From positions 992,001 through 1,056,000 of the forward strand of contig OY723282.1 in the NCBI GenBank assembly GCA_963210315.1: a stretch of 64,000 nucleotides of DNA, read 5' to 3'. Under the pieces are notes generated by a model, which was not told the DNA's origin, made no database searches, and worked only from the letters and a program-made list of their open reading frames with translations. Shown here one piece after another: positions 45,739 to 56,876 of the stretch (its first letter is position 1; each line of letters begins with the position of its first letter). The translations under genes and the position numbers were made by a program. The DNA comes from Rhynchopus euleeides (lineage: Eukaryota > Euglenozoa > Diplonemea > Diplonemida > Diplonemidae).

Positions 45739-45985
45739 CCCTGCGTAAAAAAATTGCACCAGACCGGTTTTTTGGCCGAGAGTCCAAACTTTCAAAGCAG
45801 CTGCTGCGCCTGCCCCACCAAGCAGCCTCAGTACGACAGGACGCGCGCAGGCACCGGGCCCTCTCAGATTCTGGGAGGGTTTGCGCGGGTCGCGCGCGCC
45901 GAAGGCGCGCGCGAAAAATTTTCAAAACCAGAAAAACCGGAAAACGGCGCCAGAAAAAAAGTCTATCTTATACCCTGGCCGACAG

Positions 45986-47077
45986 GCATGTCGCTTGAAA
46001 TATTCGTTTCTGATTATTGCTGATTTTAGGTGGTTTAGGGTATATTCCGGCGTGTCGACCAGATTTCGTTCTGATCCGAATTGCCGCCGCCTCGATTTAC
46101 CCTGAAGCTACATGCCTGCCGAGACTTCCGTGGAAACCATTTCACTGAGATCCGTGCCGCTGTATCATTCAAACATCACCACTTCGGCTGCGATCTGTGT
46201 AGGAAGAGCGGACGATAAAGGGCAAGGGGAGTTGCACAGTAGACTCCAGCGGGAGTAGGGTATCCCTTTTCGGGAGTCTCAACTGCGGCCACCGCAGCAG
46301 CGGGGGAGGTCTATTTCCCAGCCCGGGTTTGGCGCACAAACAACACCTTATCTTTCAGCGATAATAGGCCAAACACTCCCGCTCGGGCTCACACAAGCGG
46401 GGGTCTTAGACCCCCTCTTGGGATCCCGTCGGGGTGGCTGGGGCCCGCCATATGTCCCAGTTCTTGTCGTTCTGACGTGGGGGGAAGATGGGAAGCAACG
46501 TGAAGTGTTTGAACCCCCGCCCCCCATCACCACATTCTTTGACTTCACTACCCCACACACCCCGCTCCTCCCCCATTTAGGGTGTATCACTGGATCTCAG
46601 ACACAGCTGCATAGCGGGTGAAGGGAGATCATCGTTGTATTTCCTTCTGCTTTTATTTCAATACCCCCCCCTCCGCCGTTTCAGCCCCCCCAAACAGCAA
46701 AAGGGGCACGGCAGCAGGTGACTCGGGAAAAAATCCGTTTGACTCTGCCCAGACAAACCGCACATCAGAATCAAAATCACTAGATACGGGCTGTTTGTCC
46801 CAGCGCCAACGTATTACGGACACTAGCATGCGGTTAGTGTTTGCTCTTTGCAAAACGAAAGCTTGCTCCCTGGCAGCTTCCGGCACAAAACACGATAATA
46901 CAACAAAACGCTTGCAGGAGGTGTGGGTGGGGTGGACAGGCGAGGCCTGCATCGGTGTGTTGGTGCTGGCATTGACCGTATTTCCTTGGTGCTTGATTAC
47001 CCTGGGGGTTTCCACTGCCACCGCCACCACTGGCAGGTTATTCGCAGCACAGACACGCACAGCGGTGCAACCGTACG
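45986..47077. other. Intergenic, upstream of the astacin gene
   Basis: No gene recognised. 46322-46350 (CCCGGGTTTGGCGCACAAAC then AACACCTTA) recurs at 50804-50833, and 46618-46673 recurs at 38815-38878. A clear core promoter is not visible before the ATG at 47078. Confidence 0.45.
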
Positions 47078-49816
47078 ATGAGGGTGTGCCTTGCAGCGGC
47101 GCTCTGCCTTGCAGTGTCAACAAGGGCTGGGCGTGTGGGGCGTGATGCCGTGGCGCAGGGTGGAGCGTTGGACGCGTCGTTCCTGTGGGAGGGGTGCGAC
47201 GTGCCGTATGTGGTGGCCAGCAACGAACACATGCAAGAGGGGGACGCACGCCTCGAGCGTGCCTTCCAGATGTGGCGGGACGAGCTGCCGGGGTTGCGGT
47301 TCCGCAAGGCGGAGAGCACGGACACCAGCTACATGAAGTTTGTCGGCACAAGCGGGGGCGGGGGGACGTCGCCGCTCGGGCGGCAGGTCAACATGCCCAA
47401 CACGGTGACGATTGGAGCGGACTGTGGGCTGGGGTGCACGGCACATGAGATTGGGCATTCACTTGGGCTAAACCACGAACAGTGCCGCTCGGACCGGGAC
47501 GCGTACGTCACAGTGGTGGAGGACAACATCTCGAAGGGCAAGGGGCACAACTTCCACAAGTACTCGCTGGCGGAGGGGCAGGACGTGCTGCCGTACGACT
47601 ACGACTCGCTGATGCACTACGAGCCGAAGGCGTGGAGCAAAGACTACAAGGGTAAGACGATCCTGTCGCCACGCCGCATCGGTCAGCGCTTCAAGCCCAG
47701 CAAGCGCGACGGGGAGGCGATCCGGTTCATGTACAACAACTGCCAGAAGCCAGCTGCACCGAAGTGCGTTGCGAGCGTGGAGGCGGGGACACGGATTGCG
47801 CACCGGAAGTACTTCCAGGTCACCTTCGTCGCCATCTCCGGGTCGCCTGTCGGCATGACGGGGATCAGCGCGCTGTCGGCACGCGGGACGGGCGGGCTGC
47901 AGGTGGGGCTGCCTGAGGGGGCGTACCTGACCCCGACGGAGCACGGCGGGAACGGGCACTACCACTCGGCAGGGGCGGTGCAGTGGGTGACCCCGTACGT
48001 CACTGCGGAGACGCGCTACCGCCTGGCGGTGCAGTTCCAGGATACACAGCAACGGGCCACCAGGTGCGAGGTGGAGGTAGTGGTGGTGCCGACACGCGCC
48101 GTGTGCTTCGGGAAGGCTGCAGAGGACCCGGGTGTGTGCGGGGGGAACGGGCGGTGCACGGGTGTGGCACATGCTCCGTGCGAGTGCTACAACGGGCGTG
48201 CCGGGGCGGAGTGCGAGGGGTACGCGTACTGCACGCAGAACTACAGGTTCGGGTTCGAAGACGACGCCGCCTTCACGGAGGGGATGACGTGGCGCTCCGG
48301 GGCTGCCTTCACCACGGCGCGGGCACACACCGGCAGGAGGTCGCTGGCGGTGCGCGGGCAGACGGGGCTGGACACGTGGGACGCGGAGTACAGGCCGACC
48401 CGTGTGCGGTTCGCTGCTGCTGTGCCCCGGCGCGAGGGTGCGCTGCAGGCTACGATGTACTCGCCGAAGACAGGCACGTGCCTGCGCATGTCATACGACC
48501 ACACCTCAGGCGAGATCAGGTCCGACCACAAGACCGTGCTGCAGCGCATGGGGCACCTGCGGTGGTACTCCTTCGACCTGGTGCTGGACTGGGGTGCGAA
48601 GACGGTGCGGTGGATTGTCGACGGGCAGCAAGTGCTGCAGACGGAGCTCGGATGCGACTACATCGAGATCATCCGCTTCGACACGTCGCCTGTGCACAAC
48701 AAGCGCATCGGGGCACAGGACACCCCGCTGTATCTGGACGACGTGGCGTTCGACTGCTCCGGGCCCGGGGTTCCGCCGCCCAGCCCTGTTGTGGGTGGCA
48801 CGCCGACACCGCCGCGCGTGCCGTTGCCGCGGCCGACACCCATCCCCGTCTCGCCCGAGCACCACTGCCAGGGAAGGTACCGTGAGGTGTATGGCCCGCA
48901 GCCGGGCTCACTGGTGTACAACGGGGATGCTAGCGGGCTGGCATGCTGGCGTGTGGAGTGCCCTAGCGGGCACCTGTACCTGACGTGGGGGGGTGTGGCA
49001 CTGCGGTCGCGGCTGCATGTGACAGATGTGGACGGGAAGGAGGCTGTCAGCAGCAGCGGGGCACCCAGCACCAAGTGGCTGCACCAGAGTGCGATGCTGC
49101 GCCTGGAGTCTGCTTCTGGGAGCACGTTCGAGGTGTCGTGGGAGTGCAGCAGCTACAAGGGGCCTGCACCAGGGCCCACTCCTGCCCCCGCACCCGTACC
49201 TGTGCCTGTCCCGCCCACAGGGGGCTGCAAGGACCTGACGCTGCCCAATGGGCAGCCCTGGCACGAGCTCGGCAACGTGGGCTACGGCTGCAAGTACTAC
49301 ACAGAGACGGCAGGGGCGTGTGCGCAGTACGGGGCAGACTACCGCAACACACACACCGCCAACGAGGCGTGCTGTGCATGCAGCGGTGGGTCTACACGGA
49401 GAACGCCACAGCCTGCCCCAAGCACGCCTGTACCTGGGCAGTGCACGGACCTGGCGCAGCCGGACGGGAAGCCGTGGCACCACACGGGAAGCGACCACTA
49501 CGACTGCGCATGGTACTCCTCCGACGCGTCGTACTGCGGGCTGTACGGGGCGCACTACCGCAACACCCACGTTGCCAACGAGGCGTGCTGTGCGTGCGGC
49601 GGCGGGTCTGCGGGGCCCTCCCCACCCCCACCCGGCCAGTGCACGGACCGCACCCTGAGCCAGGGGCGGGAGTGGCACCACAGGAACAACGACTACTACA
49701 GCTGCGAGTGGTACGCATCCGACAAGTCATACTGCTCGCGGTTCGGGACACACTACCGCAACGAGAACCTTGCCGCTGTGGACGCCTGCTGTGTGTGCGG
49801 TGGAGGGAGCAAGTAG
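47078..49816 (+). CDS. Secreted astacin-family metalloprotease with EGF-like, LamG/MAM-like and three Cys-rich repeats
   Basis: 912 residues. An N-terminal signal peptide (RVCLAAALCLAVSTRAG) is followed by an astacin (M12A) domain: HEIGHSLGLNHE (zinc ligands H123, H127, H133; catalytic E124) and the Met-turn SLMHY (M179). Next come a poorly conserved beta region, an EGF-like module (~345-385, six Cys, CECYNGRAGAECEG), a jelly-roll domain resembling LamG or MAM (~388-565), a Pro-rich linker, a CUB-like region (~590-690) and three ~50-residue repeats with YxCxWY/KYY, YGxxYRN and ACCxCxGGS, separated by Pro-rich linkers. No prodomain Cys switch is visible, and the mature domain begins close to the signal peptide. 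Likely an extracellular zinc endopeptidase binding glycans or matrix. No introns. Confidence 0.9.
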   Translation: MRVCLAAALCLAVSTRAGRVGRDAVAQGGALDASFLWEGCDVPYVVASNEHMQEGDARLERAFQMWRDELPGLRFRKAESTDTSYMKFVGTSGGGGTSPLGRQVNMPNTVTIGADCGLGCTAHEIGHSLGLNHEQCRSDRDAYVTVVEDNISKGKGHNFHKYSLAEGQDVLPYDYDSLMHYEPKAWSKDYKGKTILSPRRIGQRFKPSKRDGEAIRFMYNNCQKPAAPKCVASVEAGTRIAHRKYFQVTFVAISGSPVGMTGISALSARGTGGLQVGLPEGAYLTPTEHGGNGHYHSAGAVQWVTPYVTAETRYRLAVQFQDTQQRATRCEVEVVVVPTRAVCFGKAAEDPGVCGGNGRCTGVAHAPCECYNGRAGAECEGYAYCTQNYRFGFEDDAAFTEGMTWRSGAAFTTARAHTGRRSLAVRGQTGLDTWDAEYRPTRVRFAAAVPRREGALQATMYSPKTGTCLRMSYDHTSGEIRSDHKTVLQRMGHLRWYSFDLVLDWGAKTVRWIVDGQQVLQTELGCDYIEIIRFDTSPVHNKRIGAQDTPLYLDDVAFDCSGPGVPPPSPVVGGTPTPPRVPLPRPTPIPVSPEHHCQGRYREVYGPQPGSLVYNGDASGLACWRVECPSGHLYLTWGGVALRSRLHVTDVDGKEAVSSSGAPSTKWLHQSAMLRLESASGSTFEVSWECSSYKGPAPGPTPAPAPVPVPVPPTGGCKDLTLPNGQPWHELGNVGYGCKYYTETAGACAQYGADYRNTHTANEACCACSGGSTRRTPQPAPSTPVPGQCTDLAQPDGKPWHHTGSDHYDCAWYSSDASYCGLYGAHYRNTHVANEACCACGGGSAGPSPPPPGQCTDRTLSQGREWHHRNNDYYSCEWYASDKSYCSRFGTHYRNENLAAVDACCVCGGGSK

Positions 49817-51857
49817 GCGCCGCAAGCCGCGCCACCTCCCGACACGGGTGCACACCGCCATGCGGCAGGTGCCATGTCTACATCCTCTCCTGCCCCCTCC
49901 CTCCCTCCCTCCCCCCCTCCTTCAACAACCCGCACGAGGAGCGAAGGGACGTCGACTCAGTGCTTACTATTCTCTACTTCACTGCCCCCCCCCCTCTTTC
50001 GCTCCCACCTTTGATCTTTGCTAGCATCTTTCGCGCCACCACAGCAATTGGGCACGGCCCACAGTGAGGAACATGTGAGCAGCCCGCCGCCCTCTGCGGT
50101 ATCTACAACACCCCAAAAGCGGCGCCCTCTGCAATCACAATCAGCTGTGCACCGCAGCCCACATGAATGTCATCTCACCTGCTTTCCCTTTCGCATCCTC
50201 GCATCAGCAACACCTGCAGGCCGTGTCTGCACATATCCCTGAAATTCTCGGGAAAGTAACTCTCTCCCCCCCCTCTCTCTCTCTCTCTCTTTCTCTCTTG
50301 CTTGCATCCATCCCAACCTTCGAACACCCTATCAGTGTGGCAGTCTGTGAGGGGCCTTCGTTCAACAGTGCCGAATAGTGTGACGCCCTCGCAAAATATG
50401 GGCCACACAGGCACAGCTTGATACAGGGCGGAGGCCTCCAGGCGATCACCATCTGTTCTGCAGACCGTGGGGGGAGAGGGGAGGACATGAGTGTCGCGCC
50501 AGGAAACCCTGGCGGCATTGCCCCCCCCCCCCCGTGTGCCCGCAGCAGCACTGCCACCCACCGCCACCGCCACTCCCCTCGCATCGCATCCTATCTTGCA
50601 TCTCGGATCCCGTTGCGATCCGCTCTCATTTTTTTCACTGAGGTGATGTTTCATGGATTGCTGCCGCACACCACCACCCCCCACCCTGTGTTGCGTTTTG
50701 CCTTGTGTGTGTGGGGTGGTGTGTCCCCCTCACACTCTCTCTTTTCCATTCACTCTCGACGATCAAACCCCCCCCCCCCCCACGCCTTGCGTTTTCTTCC
50801 CCTCCCGGGTTTGGCGTACAAACAACAGCCTTAGCTTTTTGGCTTTCCCCTCCACCTCCCCATCGAGTCCCCGTGTTCACAGCCTCCCTCATCCCCTTGC
50901 CCTGTCCTGCCCTGTTCCCCGCAGTTCCCCCTGGCGCAGCTTGCCATCCCACCGCGGTGGCTGGCGCCAAGGGCGAGAAGGTCCAGAGGTGGTGCGGTAG
51001 GGAGCGGACGGAAGTGATCACAAAGACCGACGCACACACCTCCGCGCGGATCTGTGTGCCACGCTTTTATCTTTGCCTTGCCTTTGGAACGCACCGAACA
51101 GCCCTGCCACAGCCCCCCCCCCCCCCCCCCCCGTGTGGCTGCCACGGAGTGTGCCCTGCCCTTTGTTGTGCTGGGTGGCTCCCCAGGCGCCATGCGACCT
51201 CACCTCAAGCCACCTCGGCATCACAGTGGTGGGGGTGTGGTGTATTGGAAACCTTTGGATATAACGAGCAGTGCCAGGCGGCCTTATGTGGAGGGAATGT
51301 TGTGTGGTGTCGAACAGCCCTGCCCGAAGGCGGGTGCGCGTGTGGACAGCACAGCCACTCTTTGTATGTCTTGCCTGCAGAGCGATTTTTCGTCTCGCGG
51401 CAATGGGGCGTCGTGATGCGTTGCATTGTGTTATGGTTTTGCATCGATCCGCTATCGATCCGCCATGATCATCGGAAGGGGTGCTGCGCAGCCTCTGCCA
51501 GTTGCAAGCGTTGGCAAGTCAGTTTTCCCCCCCTCCCGCCCCGGATACCCGTTGATGTTTGTGCGGAAGTGGATCGAATGTTAGCGATTGTATCCAGCCC
51601 CATCTAGACGCCTGAGGTGTGGCCAGCAGATCCACCTTCACTACTTCTGCGAGGGTGTAGCCTGTGTAGGTCGAGCTATATCCGGCCACCCCCCCCTCCT
51701 CGTTCACTCAGCGTGTGGTGACTACAAAAAGGACTAACATTGCAAGGAGGTGCTGGGGAGACTTGCTTTTCCATTCACTCCCGACAATCAAACCCCCCCT
51801 CGTCCACTCAGCGCCACCTCCAGGTGTAGGGGAAACCCGACCCGACATCTCTTGGCA
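49817..51857. other. Intergenic with simple-sequence tracts
   Basis: Poly-C runs (50521-50533, 50768-50782, 51113-51132), a CT tract (50273-50300), and two copies of the CATTCACTC/ATCAAAC poly-C motif (50742-50782, 51761-51799), the second 58 bp before the next ATG. The open frames here are low-complexity and not credible. Confidence 0.55.
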
Positions 51858-54834
51858 ATGGAGGTGTTCCTGAAGCATGCGCAGTGTGGGGAGGAACATG
51901 TGGTCGTCGTTGAGGAGGGCGACACGCTGGTTAATCTCAAAGCAAAGGCGCTCGATGTGGTGCTCGGGTCGCCTGCAGACGTGCTTCTCGAGGATGTGGA
52001 GCTGGCGGTCGATGAGGAGGTGCTCGACGACAGCACGCCTCTGTGCGGCACCAGGGGGGTGTCGCAGGGGTGCTGCATCGAAGTGGTCCTTTCAGGTGCA
52101 CGCTTTGTTGAGATGCTGCATAGTTACAGGCGTGCCAACCCATACAAGGGTGGGTTCGACATGAATGCTATACCCGCTTGGGCGCGGTGTCTGCGTGATG
52201 TGGCGCTTGCGATGGTGCAGCACAGCGGTAATGCGTTGCGGCAACTGGGTGACTCGTTTGCCAGTGACAAAACTATCGTCACCGCAGCCGTGCACCAGGC
52301 CCCAGACGCGCTTCGATATGCCTCCGTGGACCTGCGTGCGGATGAAGACACAGTGTTGGCGGCAACCGTATCCATGTCTCCGTGGGACCGTCCCTCGACC
52401 CTGTACGCATCAGAGGCACTGCTCAGCGACAAGGCATTCGTCCTCACCCTCGTGCAACGCTGCGCGGCGGGACTCCAGCATGTCGATGAATCGCTGAGGT
52501 CTGACAGGGAGGTGGTGATGACGGCTGTCCAAATCAGTGGAGCTGTGCTACCATATGCCAGTGCGGCCCTCCGCAACGATAGGCAGGTGGTGATGATGGC
52601 GCATGGTGGGTTGGAGCACGCAAGCCACGAACTGTACAACGATGAGGAGGTGACGCTCGACTACCTCAGAAAGTGTGGTGTACGGCGGGCAACCCCGCAG
52701 TCGCTGCGCGGCAACAGGCGTGCGATGATAAATGCTGTCCGATTGTCCGGCTCCTCCTTCAGCTTTGCATCCCACGAACTGCTCGACGACAAAGAGTTTC
52801 AACGCGAGGTTGTGCTGTGGCGTGGTGGTCTTTTGCGTCACGCACACGAATCTCTCCGCTGCGACCGAGACCTCGTCCTTGCAGCACTCGAGGGGTGATG
52901 GGTCGTCAGGGGAGCGGACCTGGCGACTACGGCTGGCACCTCCACGTGGTGAACCCTGGGGGCCTTTACGAACAGACCGTTGAGGTAAGCTACGCTGCAC
53001 GCTTTGGCTTAAGGTAGCGCATTGCGTGTAGGCTGGATGTATCCCTCTGGAGACCCGGTGTTTCGCTTAGGCCGCTAAGACCAGTCAGGCTGCACGCGGC
53101 GCTCATGAAGCGCGCCGCGTGGCCAGAAGAAACTGTGGGCGGCAACCGTGTTACGTGTTTTTCACCGGGGCGCGTGGGACAAGTTTACCGCACACGCGCA
53201 CGTGGGACAAGTTTAACGCACACGTGGATCCCCCGGCTTTGCCTTCCTTCGCCTTCCTACTTTTAGTTCTTTTTCACCACGATCTTTTGCCCGTCACCTG
53301 TTGTTCGACCAGTCGAGCCGCGACCAGGAACGCCTCTGGAATACCCTGTGGTGGTGAGTGTCCGTTCGTCCTGTTTAGACCAGCCGTTGTTCCCGTCTTC
53401 TCCTTTTTACGCCCACTGGGTTGGAGTTGATCAGTCAATCGTTCATCCGACCGCAGCATTATGCGACCGGCGCGGTGTTAACAAACGAGTGCATTAATCG
53501 TATTTTGTTGCACATTGCTTCCTTCTTTTCTACCTTTTCTCCTTTTCCCGCCAGCCCACAGAGATAGGAGCACGCTCTCCCTTTTTATTGCTGTTCTTGC
53601 TGTTAGCTTTTAGCTGGGTCCGCCCCGGCGAAGACCGGCGTCTTCTGGCCGTCTGGGGGGTCTGGCAATTGCGCTGGGCTCCCTGGATCCTCTGGATGAG
53701 TCAGTCTATAAACAAAGTCAATACGTCCTTGCAGCACTCGAGACAAGCCCGGCCGCACTCGAACATGCCCACCCTTCACTGCGGGGCGACAGGGAGCTGT
53801 TGCTCGCCGCGATGCACGGCAAAGGGGGGTTCTTCGAGCAGTCTACCGCACTGCGCTGTGCACCCTCTCACCTGAAGAAAGACAAGGAGGTAGTGCTTGC
53901 GGGTCTGCGTCGCGATGCGAATGTCCTCGCAGAAGCAGATGTATCACTGCGGGCCGACAGAGACTTCGTGCTGCAGTGTGTCAGGCTGCAGGGGAGTGCC
54001 TTGGGGTCCGCTGAGCACTCCGTGCAGAGCGACAGGGAGGTGCAGCTTGCTGCTCTGGCACAGCACCCGCTGGCTTTGCAGTGGTGTGATGGGGTCAGCA
54101 GGGAGATGGTCCTCTCAGCCGTGCAAAGGATGGGGTTTGTGCTGTCCTACGCACCCGACAACCTGCGCAGCGACCGTGAGGTCGTGCTGACCGCGTTGAA
54201 ATCAAAGGGGTCTCTGCGACACGCTGACGTGTCGTTCCGCAATGACGAGGAGGTGGTGCTCGCAGCTGTCCGCACTGACAGCGATGCGCTTCTCCACGCA
54301 AACCCTTCATTCCGCAACAACAGAGACTTCATGCTTGCAGCCGTCCGCATATGCGGGCTCGCTCTTCGCTACGCCAGTGCTTCACTGTGCCGTGACAAGG
54401 AGCTTCAACTGGCGGCCCTCTTGCAGGACGGGAGGGCGCTGCGGTACGCTGACTCTTCACTGCGAAGTGACAGATCAGTCGTGCTTCAAGCCGCTCGTGC
54501 GCATGGCGATGCGCTGCAGTTCGTCGATCCTGTGTTCCTGCGTGACAAGGAGGTGGTTCTCGCAGCCGTGGGGAGTTGCGGCAGTTCGCTGCGCTTCGTC
54601 CACACCACACTGTACAACAAGCGCGAAGTGGTGCTAGCAGCTGTGAGCCAGGAGGGACGTGCCCTGCAGCACGCCCCCACAGCGCTGTGCTACGACAAGG
54701 AGGTGGTGCTGGCGGCTGTGCGTGCCAACCCAGCCGCCTTCATTCACACGTCTGCACCACTGCGCCGTGACAGCGACGTTATTGCTGCCGCCTTCTCTGA
54801 CCTGCATCACAACAAGAGACGCCGCTGCCTCTGA
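51858..54834 (+). pseudogene. Ubl + DUF4116 repeat protein gene, split by an 831-bp insertion
   Basis: The 5' part (51858-52892) encodes a ubiquitin-like start (MEVFLKHAQCGEEHVVVVEE...) and then DUF4116 repeats of ~24 residues (ALRYASVDLRADEDTVLAA type). It stops two codons after the insertion point (E-G-stop, 52898). The 3' part (53743-54834) continues the same frame and repeats (SLRSDREVVLTAL, RHADVSFRNDEEVVLAAV) to a stop at 54834. Without the insertion and one target copy the frame is one open reading frame of about 708 codons. DUF4116 proteins are repeat proteins of protists with unknown function. A shorter protein from the 5' part could still be made. The N-terminal module resembles that of the 32759 gene. 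Confidence 0.85.
52893..53742 (+). mobile_element. Retroposon-like insertion with 19-bp target duplication
   Basis: CGTCCTTGCAGCACTCGAG occurs at 52874-52892 and exactly again at 53724-53742, on either side of 831 bp of unrelated DNA (52893-53723). The DUF4116 frame is perfectly restored on removal. A 19-bp duplication is typical of LINE/SINE target-primed insertion rather than cut-and-paste. The insert begins GGGTGATGGGTCG, ends AAACAAAGTCAATA, has no TIRs or poly-A, and encodes nothing recognisable. An internal CACGTGGGACAAGTTTA-type word is repeated (about 53170-53225). Confidence 0.88.
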
Positions 54835-54937
54835 CCCATCTACCGAGCACGCCCACCGCGCACTCCTGCGACCGCTTGCCTGCTTACTGAGACTCGGGAC
54901 CCACTAACCCCCACGCCGAAGTTGCCACCTCCCCCCC

Positions 54938-55349
54938 TAGGGCTATGATGGGAAGGAAACGCGTTTCCATCGAAAAATCGAAAATAAGGAAACGGAAACG
55001 GAAACGTTTCCTTATTTTGAGGAAACGCCCTCTTTGCACTGGGGAAGCAGGGGAAACAACACACGTTTACCACAGTCGCTTGGACTTCCCCTGGTCTGAC
55101 AGGATCTCCGGACCGGTCCACACTGAAGCCGCGCTTCTTCGAAGTCTTGGGGGCGGGTTTGGGTGGCCTGTTCCTTCGGTGTGGTGGCCCCTTGTTCGTG
55201 CTGGTGTGTGTTGATAACTTTTCCAGTGCAAAATACACAGGCGTTTCCTTCGGAAGGAAACGCGTTTCCTTCCCGAAATCGAAAATATGGAAACGGAAAC
55301 GGGAACGGAAACGGAAACGTTTCCACGTTTCCTTCCCATCATAGCCCTA
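54938..55349. mobile_element. Fold-back element 1 (TA|GGGCTATG)
   Basis: TAGGGCTATGATGGGAAGG at 54938 is mirrored at the end (55349), with arms continuing into GAAACG repeats (GGAAACGGAAAC). The interior has a short C/T-rich unique part and no gene. It starts right after a C run and ends in the G run that opens the next element, sharing the TA. Confidence 0.85.
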
Positions 55350-56528
55350 GGGGGGGTCTACTGGGGGAAACATTGGCCAAATTTTGAGAAACACGTTTTT
55401 GACCCCAAAAAGGTCGTTCTGGTGCCAGAAAGTGCCCAATATACTCCGGAAACTCGTTTCCGCCCACTCCCAGGGGGTGGAATGCCCCCGACGATGCCGT
55501 TTTTAGCAACCAAAATTTTTGGGACAGAACTTGTACCTGGGCTGCACACCACAGGACACATCAAGCAGAGCAAACACACCTCAACCTGCCAGATGCACAG
55601 AAGAACTGTTGTCGTTGATTGTTCTGAAACATAACAGCTTCTCGGTGCCCTCCAGAGGTCAAAAGCCAAGCCATTATGAGGTAATCGCGCCAGGAACAGT
55701 TGTGGGAGAAGTATGGTACAGTTCGTGTCCCATTTGACGCTGTTCTTGGGAGCTTACGGCAGCTGGGTCTGTGTGGCACGGCGCATCCGTTGCCAGGGAG
55801 CGCGTCCTCGGGTGTGGTGCCTCACCTGTGAGCATGTGGCACAGGGACGCCATACGAGAGTCTCTCAGATGCCTCCTCTGATGGGAGGCAGCTGACTGGA
55901 ACAGGCACCTGGTACAGCAGGCACGGGTACAAGAAGTGGCCAGAAATAGCGCTCAGCAGAAGCGCAAGATTTTCCCGTCTCAGCTTCCAGCCCCAACTTC
56001 CGCTCAACGGTATTGTCGGGAAGTACTCAGGCATGGCTGCATTGTCAAATGGGAGGCTGATTGGGTGCCACAAATGACTGGATTGAGGGAGTCGACGGAG
56101 TCTACAGTTGAGATACGGGCCAGTCTCTCAAAGGAAGAGGAAACCAGACCTGATTGCTCTCGCCGACGAGCAGGGTGTTGTGCAGGGCGCAGTTCACGTA
56201 CCAGAACGACGGACGGACCTCCTGAGGGCCATCCGGCGCCGCTGGCAGTCCCTGAGGGTGATACAAAGGGCAACAGCGGAAATAAGCAGACTGCACAAAT
56301 AGCCCCAGGTACAAGTTCTGTCCCAAAAACATTCGTTTGCCGGCAAAAAAAATCGTTGCTAAAAAAAGCATCGTCGGGGGCATTCCACCCCCTGGGAGTG
56401 GGCGGAAACGAGTTTCCGGAGCATATTGGGCACTTTCTGCCAGCAGAATCACCTTTTTAGGGTCAAAAACTCGTTTCTCAAAATTTGGCCAATGTACACG
56501 CTTTTTTAGGTGCAGTAGACCCCCCCTA
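55348..56528. mobile_element. Fold-back element 2 (TA|GGGGGGG), 1.18 kb
   Basis: Arms of about 200-230 bp (55348-55552 and 56298-56528) are reverse complements with small differences: TAGGGGGGGTCTACTG, then GGCCAAATTTTGAGAAAC, GGAAACTCGTTTCCGCCCAC, and GGGACAGAACTTGTACCTGG. Both outer ends are TA|GGG followed by G or C runs. The ~745-bp centre has only short frames (such as a minus-strand frame at 56004-56273) with no family I know. Confidence 0.85.
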
Positions 56529-56876
56529 ACCCCCCCCCCCCCCCCTCCTCCGCTAGGCTGCACGGCGCTGAAGTAACCACTGTTACAAGTGGTTTTACAA
56601 GTGGTTTACATGTAAAAAATTTTACATGTAAATTTACAAGTGGCACTTGTAAAATTACATGTGCCACTTGTAAATTTTACAAGTGGTACATGTAAAATTA
56701 CATGTGCCACTTGTAAAATTACATGTAAATGACATGTGCCACTTGTCATTTACGAGCTTTCCTTAACACTGGCGAGCTGTGTTGTTCCATTTGTTTATCC
56801 CCCGCGACCCCAGACCAGCACATGCCCTGCTGCACACACACACCCTCACTTACAAAAGGACCTTTGCACCTCCAAC

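Larger units (their letters stand above)
44786..45977. mobile_element. hAT-like TIR element, 1.19 kb, 8-bp target duplication
   Basis: The left end CAGGGGATAAGATAG (44786-44800) and inverted right end CAGGGTATAAGATAG (45963-45977) match except at one base. Subterminal GGTTTTCCGGTTTT-type words occur in both. GCCGACAG flanks both sides (44778-44785 and 45978-45985). The CAGGG start and 8-bp duplication indicate hAT. No transposase is present. It carries one core-motif copy (44945), a 22-bp-stem hairpin (45220-45269) and a GC-hairpin repeat (45692-45738). Confidence 0.88.

Noticed and set aside
50705..51607. 300-codon plus-strand ORF between the astacin and DUF4116 genes
   Set aside because: It lacks an ATG start, runs through poly-C tracts and dispersed repeat copies, and is low-complexity.
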